Of a stretch of 64,000 nucleotides of DNA, positions 12,901 through 24,900 are shown one piece after another (the stretch's first letter is position 1; every line of letters begins with the position of its first letter). Source of the stretch: Saccharina japonica. Taxonomy: Eukaryota > Sar > Phaeophyceae > Laminariales > Laminariaceae. Where the stretch lies: contig MEHQ01003283.1 in NCBI GenBank assembly GCA_008828725.1, forward strand, positions 170,001-234,000, read 5' to 3'. Position numbers and translations under genes: made by a program. The notes under the pieces are model-generated. The model did no database searches. It saw only the letters and a list, made by a program, of their open reading frames with translations, and had not been told where the DNA came from.

Positions 12901-15900
12901 GCATCATTAGCCCACCCCGTAATGGCGCTTGTTCGACAAAAACAGTTGAATTTGCTGTTGGCTTGAAACCGCTACCCAGCGATTACGACTTGGCCTGCTT
13001 TCTACACAGCAGTGAGACTGGGGGAATGTTGTTTGGAAAAGCACCAGCGCTTACGAGTCGGCCCAGGGTCGACAGATTGGTTGGCTTAGTGTTGACGCGA
13101 AAGCGTTACGTACCGGTAGCGAGTATTGGACGAAATGGTTGATTTTTTGCTGGCTTGGAAGCGCTAGCGGTTACAACTTGACCTGGCTTCGACACCAAAG
13201 GTTGGATTTGTTTTGGCTGGAAAGCGCCAGCGGGTATGTTCGAGTCGGGCGTTTCCTGTAGCTTCGACACAATGGTTGCATTGTCGGTGGCGCCTTGAAA
13301 GCGCTTCGTAGCGTTTATGATTAGCCAATGTTCGACAACAAAGAATGTTGAAATGTTTCTGACTTGAAATGTGGTGCTACGTAGCGTTCACGAGTTGAGC
13401 CTGCTTCGACCAAATCGTATATAGTCCACACTATATGTACCCTTTTTATTTTTTATTTTTTGCTGTTAATTGTCGGATATCGTATCGAAAATTCGGTACA
13501 TAAATATGTACCAGTGAAATATCGAACCTCCGGTAAATCGGGCCGAAGTGCTCGAACCATGAACGTATATTCGCATATGTTCAATATATATGTGCGTCGA
13601 AGTACACGACATATCGTACCGAAATGTTCGATACACAAATAGAACGAACTTCGATAAGTCGTCTCGAAAGTTTAGGCACATACGCATATCGAACTTCGAT
13701 TTGTCGTATCCAACGCGTTTTTCCCTTACTTAAAAATTGGCACCCCCGTGCCGTGGGCACCCCGCTGTAAGGCAGTCATCGATGAGGAAAAACTAGACAC
13801 AAGACCGGCCAAAATCGTCTTGTCTCGATTCGAAACGACCGGTTTTTCTCATTGTATCTCCCAAATCTGGCCTTCTTAATGCCTACCAGGTACGAAACAC
13901 GGGCAGAAAGAGAGCGCGAGGACAGTTTCATAGGCAGCACACATGCCCTGCGGAGTGTTGATAGCCTAGGGTGAACCATATTTTTAACGATAATTTCCGA
14001 CACATCGGATATCAGAGTGGGATCCCACTTGGTTTATGCTTTCGAAAAAAACGGCGGTACTCTTTGGGAGAATACCGCGGTACTCCTGGGAAAATACCGC
14101 GGTACTCGCGTATATGGTTATCGTTTCGACCTCGACTATCGTTCGACATCCATCCATGGTTGATGTGCGGTAGGATAGGGTTAGCACTTTTTATTCCTCT
14201 CTGAGACAACATTTTCTGACGGACTATTACTGACTATTACAGTAGTATACTTATCAACCGAGGAAATAGCTGGTAAGCCATGCCGTAACGTTGATCTCAT
14301 TGTTTTTTTTTTTTTTTCCAATATAATTCGAACAATCTCTGCGAGAGGCCGAGGTTAAGCGTCCAGTGTTTTTCAAACGGTATTTGTTTTTTTGTGATAT
14401 GTTTTGAAGAGCTCCTATAGTCGAGAGCCTCAAAAACGTTCAGTGCTAACCCTCGTCAGTTGCTTTACCGCGCACATTGTACACTGTGTGTCAGCTCGAC
14501 TTAAGTCACCGCCTACATTTTAGTCGGACTACAGAAATAGTAGGTCGATTCCCGGAGATGCCGACTATCCGATTTATTATTGGGTTTTCATCCTTGTAGG
14601 AAGGATTGTTGATACGGGATGCATCTCACATTTTTGGGCGGGGCTCCCTCGGCCGTGGCGAGGGGGTCTGATTTGGCTCTCGATTTTCCCGCCTGACTTA
14701 AGTCGGCAAGTCGCCTGGCCATAATAGTAAATAGGACCTACGGTACACTCAAAAATCTGCAATTTTCCCATTTTTGCTAACATGTTTTGGTTCCATTTGC
14801 TATGGTCCCCCGTAATAGTTGTCTAATGGCACCCACCGATAACCGGGTACCTGGTAGTTATTAGCCGTGAAATGGTGCCCACTCACAGCTGTGGAAACTT
14901 GGGCGTGTCTCTGCCGTTAAATATGTATTCGCCTTTGCCGCAGCACCAAGCGCACGGGACTTCCCTAGGGGCTGTTTTCGCTACGGGAGCCGCTGGGTCT
15001 GCCGCGTACGCCCTCTCCGGCCACGTCGATGCATCGTGAGAACTGACACTCTGACTGGTGTCCCTGAGAAAAAGTCTGAGAAGAACCGTGCGAATGTTTC
15101 GAAAAACAAACAAGGAGAAATCTCCTTTTTTTGTGTTGTTTTGTTGATGAAGGCTCAGGATGCGTACGCTCCTGTGCCCCTGCTGCGGTAATATTTGAGG
15201 TATGTTTTGCCTATCGCCAGCGGTTTTCCGTGCTGGTGCTCCTGCTACTAACGGGGGAGAAAATTCGAAGAACGTTCTTGGTTACCGCTGCCGTTCGCTC
15301 TTAATGTGTCTCCCTATTTTTGTGCCACGTCGATCTACAGTGGAATACGGTGATGAATAAGTTGGTGTAAGCTGGTTGCCTATATTTTCCCCAGCTAGAG
15401 TACCAACCCCGCCTACTATCCACCCCCTTTGCCCCGGCTCCACACGCTATTGCTTAATCACGTGGTATTTCTCACCCTCTCCTCCCTTTGGCCTTTTGTG
15501 GCAAACGTTCATAGGTGTGTCTGGTAGGCTATGTACTTTGGAGTACCTGAGTAACCTACAGTACCCCGGTATCACCTCTATATATTTTTGGTGTAAATAT
15601 AGCTAAAGTGTCGACCGATTATTTAATGGGTACATGCTTACGATATACTGTAGTTTGGAATCGCACACATCGTGCGAGAGTTATGTAAAGCATCGCAAAC
15701 AACGGGGTCTATGGCTGCAACGCCGTCGACCATGATTACGCTGGTTAGGACAACCAAAGGTCCGTATCGATGATAGCCGCGCATGACTTGCCGTGCCCGT
15801 GGGGCATGTCTGTTGTGTGGAGTATGTGGGGATGTGAAACGGTTAAAAGTATACTATCCAAATGTAAAAAAAACAAGTTTTTTTTTGCGGTCGATGATAT

Positions 15901-18900
15901 AAAATTGAAGGACATTTCAGAAACGGCGTTTTCGCAACAGGCGAGTCAGTGAAGCATTGCAGCAGTGCAAGCAGTGCAGCAGCAGCAGTTGGCAGCACCA
16001 GTGTGTTATTCATAGCCCCGCCGCAGCTACGGCCGTGGCGGGCATGCCAGCAGCCCTCCACCCCCCAACCATCCGACCCCCTCTCCTCATTTACCCAACC
16101 ACCCCACCCCCCCCGCTCCTAACCTCCCTCCTGGTGCCCAACCATCTCACCTCCTACTGCTGACCGTTTTAGTTTTACTTTCAGACGGGCGTGACCGTGG
16201 AGGGCATCGCAAAGGCCCCCACCACGCACTCCACCCACCCCCACCCTCTCCAACCCTATCAACCACCCCCCCACCACCCCGCCCACGCCCTCCATCTCCC
16301 ACCCCCACCACCCTCTCCAAACCCCGGCCCAAAAACCTCCCTACCCCACCTCCTCTCCCTCTTCCCACCATGCTACCCCTGCAACCCCGTCATTTCCCTC
16401 GCCTCCCTTCTTCCCCCCCACCCCCCCCTAACCCCTGACCCCCTCTCCCTGGCCCATTTTTTGTTTTTATTATGATGGTGCGTTTCATAGGTCTGCCGCA
16501 GCCATGGCCGTGGCGGGCATGGCGGCAGCTCACGTCGGCGCGAGATGCACTACCGGGATCAGCCCTTCTTCCCTCAAGCTTGCCCTGGGAGTGCTGATGA
16601 TCGCTGTGTCCCCCCTCCTGCCCCTTAGGGACAAGATCACCTCTATAGGAAAACCGTGCGGAACCCCGGATGCGGAGGGTGCTTTGGTGAGTGTTAAAAA
16701 GGAATAATCTGAGACGGGAAAAAGTGTCACCGGAGCGATGTACATATTCGCATCGTCCTCCGAACCGGTCCCAACAATGTTCTCCGGAAAGGCCTGCGGG
16801 ACGCTCTGTTGAGGGTTTTATTGAACGTTCTCCTGAACTTTCCCATTGCCGTTCCCCTGGACCTTCGGTTGGACGTTCTCTACCGAAATTTCTCAGGAAA
16901 TATCTCCGGAGCGTTCCGCGGAAAGTTCTCCGACAAGTATGGAGGCTGAAGAGGACAATTCAATGCCTGCCGTCGGATCGTCTCCGTCAACGGTCGGACC
17001 TTGGCGATCAACGGTCGTGTTGTTCGAGTCCTCGATCGAATCATTCGAATCAACCGTCGGATCTCTTGGGGAGAAGATAGGATCTTTAGTTTCTACAGCG
17101 GAATCACCGACACAGGATTCCGCCGTTTCTGAAACCGCCGCGCCCGGGAATGTTTTGGACAATAATATTTCAGCAGTCACTTCGACGATGGCTGGCGGCG
17201 GGGGCGGGGGTTCGCTGGCGAATGTTTTTGGACCGACATCAGGGAAGGTGGTGAGGATGTTCGCCATCGGGCTTGGCAGTGGGTTTCTAGCTGGCGTGTT
17301 TGGGGTTGGGGGAGGAGTGGTAACCGTCCCCGCTCTTTCGCTTGCTACGGATCTGGGTCATAAGGAGGTGAGATTTTTGTTTTTGTTTGGAGTTGTTGAT
17401 GCTGGTGGTTTGTTGTTGGTGGTGGTGTTTTCGAGTTTTGGCTGATGTTATGGCCATCGTTTTGCTGTCGACTTGTGGTATTATTATTATTCGTGGTGCT
17501 TTGGTTGGTGTTGGTGGTGTGGTGTTTGTTGTTGCGGTTACTGCTTGTTTCAGCTATATTTCTTTTTGTTTGTGCGGTTCTTGTGGCCGTCGTTGTTTAG
17601 CTTATTATACGATTTCACCTTCTGCTGTGATTGCTGTTATTACTCTTGTTGTGGGTGATATTCGCGTTACTCGTGCCTTTTTTTTTGTCTTTTGCTTGTG
17701 GTTATTTCCGTCAGTATATAAATGCTATTAACGGGGGAGCATAGAAATCAGGACCAAATAGGCTATGCAAAAATGCTGAAATCTGAAGTTTTTTGTGTAC
17801 CTGATGGGTACTGACTACTATGCCCCCCACCCGTAAAAAGAAGACTCATCCCAAGGTATACCGTGAAGGTGTTGCAGTTAGTTTTTGCCTTCTGAGGCAA
17901 TATTTTGTCACTGGGACTGTCACTGGGACCGGTTGAGCTCCTCAAGCGAAACAACTACCGGCTACGTAGTATGGTAATCTTACGCATAGAAAGTATTTTT
18001 CGGTTAGGTTAGCGCGAACCAAGTTGTCGGAAGCCAGGAATGTTCCGTCGTATGAGATATCTACTGAGCAGATCCTCACGTGCGGATGAGCTCGGAGAAT
18101 AAGCCGCCGCCCCTTTAAGGCGTTGCTCTTTGGGTACCCGACTCATCTCACCGTAGGTATACGAGGGGTTGCAGTTAGTGTTTGCCCTCTACGTCCATAT
18201 TGTTTGGCCTTAAGACACGATCCTCAAGGAGGCCACTACTAATACCAGATTTTAGTATGCTTTTACGGGTATACCACTCTGATCCGAAATATAAGGACAA
18301 TTTGGATAGTACGTTTAATCCAAATAGTCCTTATATTTCGGATCAGAGGGGTAGTGTTTTTAGAACAACGTATCGCTGGGAAAAGTTGGTCTGGTTGCGC
18401 GAAGAAACGTCTTGGAAGGCATGTTTGTTTCGGGTGAAGTAGATAATAAGATGTAGATATTGAGCTCTCTCCGTGTGTGGGAACTCAAAAAGTCAGGCGC
18501 CTCCCCTACAAGGTGGCATTGTTTCTCCCGCTCATCTCTGAGAAAATGCCCCGTGTGTACGACATGAGGCCCCCGTTTTGTTCATATTCCTGCTGTGTCG
18601 CTCTCGTCTCATCCCCCTCCCTCTACAGTCATACGCCTACGGCCATGCATGAAAATCGAGTACCCTCCAACCCCTGCTCTTTTTCGTACACTGCTGCAGG
18701 TGTTAGGGACGTCGTTAGCCGCCATGGTCTTGCCAGCGCTCGTTGGATCTGTCACCCACTTCAAGCAGGTGTCGTTCTTGGCGCGTTGTACGATAGGGGG
18801 TAGTTATTCGCTCGAGGAGGCGTGTTGCAATAGGGGGTATCGCTTTTCAGCCTATAGCTATATGTCGGACTGCCCCCTCAACTGATTGAGGAGGTGTTAT

Positions 18901-21900
18901 ATAATAGGGGTAGCGCTTTTTGACCTCAACGTTTCTGACAGACTCGCTTCTTCTTCATTGAGTGAGGAGGCGTGCGTTCGTAGGGGTAGCGTTTTTGTTT
19001 GCCTAAATATTCATGAGTGAAGGGCTCCTACTTAACCGGTTGAGGGAGGCGTACTACTGTAGGTGGCATCCCTTTTTGGCCTGCATGTTTGTGACAGACT
19101 GGCTCCTTCCTAACCGAGGAAACTAGCTCCCAGTGTCACAGTGTCACTGGAATTCTTTATGTTGTTGTCGTACAATGTTTTACACCTTGGATATATATAG
19201 ATGATCTACGTACGCATAGATAGATCATGATCTACAGTAGATCATCTAGTTCCTCACCTGCCGCTGTGAGAAATTGTGCAGGATCTGCATCTCATAGTAT
19301 ATATATATGCGTTCAACCCAGGAAACGTGTGCTAGATCATGCAGATTATTTGGGTCTCACCCGGAATGTATGTGCGTTGCAATATCTAGATCTTGAATTG
19401 GCAATTGTTGGAAACATAGCAGAGTCCACTGGCCTACCCAGTCACGTTACTCTGTACGCCAGTGGACTATGCTACTCGTATATAACCAACACAATATATA
19501 CTTTTGAGGTTCGATTCACCTCACCATGCTGCATTAGTCTCCGGGGCACTCCCCTCTGCCACGGACTACAGTAGTATCTTGGAGCATACTAAACTAACCA
19601 TTCATGATGTCTCCAGCGCGTACGCTCGAACAAATTAAATGATGAAATCGGCGGGATTTGAGCCCCCGACCCACCGTTGGGGAATTCCACAGCACTCGTA
19701 ACCACTGAACGACAGATCAGAGGGCTTGATAACGTACAGGCAACCAAACCTCCCTAAATCGACCATCATCTTATTCGTCCTCCTCAACTAAAACACGTCT
19801 TCTTTGGGCGGAGAATACGTGTTTTAGTTGATGTGGAGGAATAAGACGATGATGGCCTATTTTGAGGGGTTTGGTTGCCTGTATGTTATCAAGCTCCCTG
19901 ATTTTCCTGTGATGGTTGGGGACATGGACGTGTCCGAGGAGGTGCCGACCAGAAGGCACTCACTCCCCTCAAGAGATTTAAGGATGTGCAGTGGGTTCGA
20001 TTCTCACCTTGCTCCATAATTTGTTACTTTCGAGCGTGCGCGCTGGAGACTTTATGGATGGTTATTGTAGTTATACCCCTGGATGCTAGTACGTGGCGAG
20101 GGGAGTGCCCCGGAGATCAATGCAGCATGGTGAGATGTATCGAACCCCAAAAGTGTATGCTTTGTTGGTTTTATAGCATATTCCACTGGGCTACTGAGTC
20201 CCGTGACTGGGTAGGCCAGTGGACTATGCGATATAACCAACAGGAATCGACGTGTGCATTATTAATCTTAACGTAACTACGACATAGGCCTTTTCACAAT
20301 TTTGATGGGTCGGCCGAGGCAGGGGGGGCGGGGGGGGGGGCTTCTATGTGACCCCGGGTCTGAGTTACGACCAGGGGGAGGATAGGGGGGGGGGGAAAGG
20401 GGCGACGACGAACGATGGGGTGGGATAAATTGGTATAATATACCAGGTATAGACTATACATACATCGTATATTGGAGATTTTCCATGGGGTTGCTCTTTC
20501 GGGTTTTGTTGAAAGTCAGCCCCGGGGTGAGGTATGGAGCTGCTTAGGTTTAGGAGTCTCTCGAAATGGAAAATTCTTAGGTTTACCGTAGTGTTTATAT
20601 ACTATCAATATCATGGGTCTCTAGCTTCGGCTGTACAGGAGTGGTCCCTCCGTAGTGCCGGTTGAGTCGTGTTGGTCGCCCGCTATAGTGCCCGTCGAAC
20701 CGCTCGGGCACAGATGGGATTCACCAGTGTGGTAGTGTGCGGAGTAGGGCTGACTGTCGGTATTGTGCCGGTATTTTTTTTTGCTGGCGCATACATACCG
20801 GCACTATATAGGGACCACTACGGCACTATAGAGGGACCATTACGGCACTATAGAGGGACCACTACGGCACTATAGAGGGACCACTACGGCACTATATAGG
20901 GACCACTACGGCACTATAGAGGGACCACTACGGCATTATAGAGGGACCACTACGGTACTATAGAGGGACCACTACGGCATTATAAAGGGACCACTACGGC
21001 ACTATATAGGGACCACTACGGCACTATTGAGGGACCACTACGGCACTATACAGGGACCACTACAGGCCCTATAGAGGGACCACTACGGCACTATATAGGG
21101 ACCACTACGGCACTACACTATAATTACAGGGGAGCATAGTAAATAGGACCAAATAATTTTCGTAAAAATAGTGAAATATATACCTGGTAGGTTTTTGTGA
21201 GAACCGTAGGCCCTATTGACTAGGGGCCCCTGTAATAGTAGCACGCGTCTGTCACCCCGGAACGATAAAGGTAGCACCTAATTTTTCTGAGTCTACCTCA
21301 CGTATAGCTAAGGTTCGATTTTTTTTAAAGCTTCTGACTTCGATGAACCACTCCACGGTCTGCGGTAGGTGCTAACGAAAAAATGGTGTGCAACACAATA
21401 ACATACCCAAGGATAAATCATGCCTTATTAGGCTACCACCGTGTCCCGAATTATGATCACCGTTTATATTTGATATTAGTGTGCACAATGGGCTTTTATT
21501 TCGGGACAGAGTAGTAGTTCTCAAGGTGAAGAGCCCCGTCAGTCAGCAATATGTATTCGCCTCAGAAGGTTGAAAACAAAAGGGCTGCCCCTCTCGTGGC
21601 ACGCCTCTTCGGTCGTGATTTGGTTTTGTGTATACTTTGCCGTGGTGTTTTGTCATCAGTACAGTACGGTCAAGAGGGCGTGCACGAGAAAAAAGGGGGA
21701 AAACGACATCACCTTTCCCAGAAAGGTCCACGTGGGAAACTGACCCACTCTGACGGAGGACCATAGTAAACACTAGTAAATAGGACCAAATTTGACTAGT
21801 AAAAATAGGGGAGTATATACTTTTTTTGTTTGTGTGTACCATAGGTCCTCTTTATTTTGGTCCCCGGTGGTAGTACAGGGGAAAACCGTGATCAGAATCA

Positions 21901-24900
21901 AGTATGGCTTGTGAAAATGGCGGCATACATTTTACCTGGTGCGAGTTTGGGTCCATTGTGGGATGGGGTTGTCGTACGATTTTTGTTAGAAAACACATTT
22001 TTATTTTTATTTTTATTTTTTTTTACGTGCCTTGGGTCTTAAAGCGAAAGTGAGCTGTAGTTTTTTTTTTCGTTTATTGTTCCCGTGCATCCCTGGTACT
22101 GTTGCCGTAGGTGTGTTCTGCTTGTTGTTTGTTGTTGCTATCGTTGTTGCTGGTGGTGGTGGTGGTTGTTGTTGCTATCCCCGTTGTTGTTTTGGACGCT
22201 GTTTTACGTGTTTATGGTGGTGGTGGTGGTGGTGATGGTGGTGATGTTGTTTGTTGTTGCTATCGTTGTTGCTGGTGGTGGTGGTGGTTGTTGTTGCTAT
22301 CCCCGTTGTTGTTTTGGACGCTGTTTTACGTGTTTATCGTTGTTGTTGCTGCTGCTGTCGTTTCGTTTCGTTGTTGCAAGTGTTTGTGTTTGTTTTTGTC
22401 TGTGCTTTTTTGTCGCTTTTAGCAAGCTTTTAGTCGTGTTAACTTCATGAATGGCCATGTACAAATAATTTCGATTATTTCTTGTGGGATTTTGGCCATG
22501 CCTTCCTTCTCTCGCCAACAAACTTGTTTTTGTTTGAATAGACGGCTGTCGCTCTGTTTCGTCTCACAGGGAAACTTGATTCCAAGGATTGCGGTGCCAC
22601 TGGCACTTGGGACTGGCGTGGGCGCTTTTGTTGGAGGAAAATACGCTGCAAGGTTAGTGCCATTATTCCACACCTCGGACAAATTTGTGTGTGTTCCGCA
22701 CTATTTTCAGTACAAAAGAGGTCGGATTCTTTGTTTTCCCCCCTAACATATCGTCTCAATTTCTTAGTCATCAGATTCTTAACATCTGTCGCGTACTATA
22801 TTAGATCATTTAGATAATCTAGATGATCTAGATACTAGCCAACCTTTATGAGCTGTTGTACAGGAGCTGTAGGGTACAGATCAAATCCGGGAAACCCGTC
22901 CTTGGCCATGCCGATTATACAGCTCCCACCCGGGTGACAGGACCTACTATTCATATTATACTGTAGATCATACTGTAGTACACGTAGTCGTGCAAATCAG
23001 GAATACATCCTCCTTGAATTATTAAGATTATGAAGTTGGAGTCAATGATCTGTCCCATGTGTGCATTGTTTTGCGGGATGTTGCCACTGGTATATTTTTA
23101 ACCCCTTGACCCTTTTAGGACTGGAGTCCCGTTTTGGGGACAACCCACTCTAATTATAAGTAATTTGTCCCCAAAACGGGACTCCAGTCCTATAAGGGTT
23201 AAGAACTGGTCCAAAGAATTTGGGGACAAACTACTTGGAATTAGTGTGGGATTGTTTTTTTTTTCCGTTCTGAATGGGTTAAGGTGTATGGATAGGATGG
23301 TAATATATATACCAGGTACCAGGTACGTACTCGAGGGCCGTTGTATTCGAAGAACGTTTTTTCCCCACAAATTCCCTGATTTTCTTACTTTTCTTTCTTG
23401 ATCCTGCTTTTCCCCCCTCTTTTTTCCCTCGTTTCCCTGTGGTTTCCCCCCTCATGTTGCTTTCTTGGCGCTGAAAGATACATGCTAAGAGATTCCGGTA
23501 TTTTTGTCTCTGTTAGATTTCCCGATTTTCCTCATTTCCTTTTTTTTTGGTTTTGAAGGAGAAGATAACAGTCAGGGCAAAGGTTCTTCGATAATGATGA
23601 CCTTAAGTGTCGGTATGGTATAGGATACTGATTAATCTATATTGGTGAATAGACATCATCTTTTTGTATCGATATTTTGAAGATTGAGTACGAAGCTCTC
23701 ACGGCGGTGGGTTTAGTAACCGTCACCAACATCATACAACCTGGAATATTGTGTTCGGCAACGTACTCTATTTAGTGTCTTGCGTTACATCCAACTATAC
23801 TGATATTTCACTGAATACTCCGAAACATCAAACACGTTGTTAACGTTTTAATCGTTTTTTACGACATTTACAGGCCGGTTTAAGTTGGTTCAAGTCTTTT
23901 TGTTGTAAGAATCGCGGAAAGTCCACGCCGTTTTTTGGAGAGGTTTCCGGACTTTTTGCACACACAGTTCTGTGAGCCCCTGTCGACCTGTTAATGAAAG
24001 GTGCTATTGTTGTTTTCGCCAGATATTTAGTCGATAATTTTGCTTTTGGTATCTGGACCGTAAGGCATCTCAAAACGCCGCCCAAAAAAACTACACCCTT
24101 CGTTAAGGGGTTAATAGCGGCTTACAGAACACGTGTGCCTCCGTGAGTGTCTGCGCGGTAAAAGTGCGAATTGTACGGCGTTGCCTCTAATTACTTCGTT
24201 TCAGTATTTTATCAACTTTTCGCGTTGAGTGCTCATATTCAATTTGATATTGATCCCACGCAGTCGTTTCTGCAAAAACGTTCGCGGAACATTTTTATCG
24301 ACATGCCTACAGTAGTAAGGCTGACTCTTATGCAGTATTATTTTGGATGATTATATTAATCTTTACGGAGGTTTCGGGGTATCTGGTCCCAAATATTATC
24401 AGATTTGATCAGAATCGCATCTTATGGGCCCTTGTTTGGTGGAAAAATGTTCCTCCGAGATATTATCATCGATAAAATTTGACCAAATGTTGTTTTTGGC
24501 GGCCTTTTTCAACCACTTGGTGATATTTCAGAACGTGATTGAAAACGCTTTTGCACGAGACCTCGGAGGCATTATATGCTTTAGTATCGGTTATAGACTG
24601 TGGGCTCACGACGGATCACGGCGCTACGTGCTCGGCTGCTCTGGTACACAGCTGGGACACAGCACTCGTGCATCGACCACCACGGAGAGGGAAAGCATCA
24701 GCACCTTGGCCACCATCGCATGTGTTGTGGCCGCCCAGCAGCAGCTGCGCTATGGGCAAAACAAATCATCAAAACAATCTAACGGCTTTTTTTCTAACTA
24801 CGACCGCCATCAGCAAGCAGCTCATGCTCCGTGAGAGCGAGAGCTCCTTGCTGGTCCACAGCGACTAAAGGCAAGCCCATACGCAGCTCCCCAAGAGGTT

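Noticed and set aside
16191-16475. Pro/His-rich 94-codon frame
   Set aside because: Product of the CCACCC tract in an intron.
19640-19715. Possible functional tRNA gene
   Set aside because: A- and B-box words are present, but acceptor and anticodon stems do not pair well.
20800-21118. Regularly spaced repeat suggestive of a CRISPR array
   Set aside because: Units are contiguous 22-mers with no unique spacers, and the host is eukaryotic.
22032-22450. Long overlapping frames rich in Val, Cys and Leu
   Set aside because: They arise from GTT/GGT repeats that are open in several frames.
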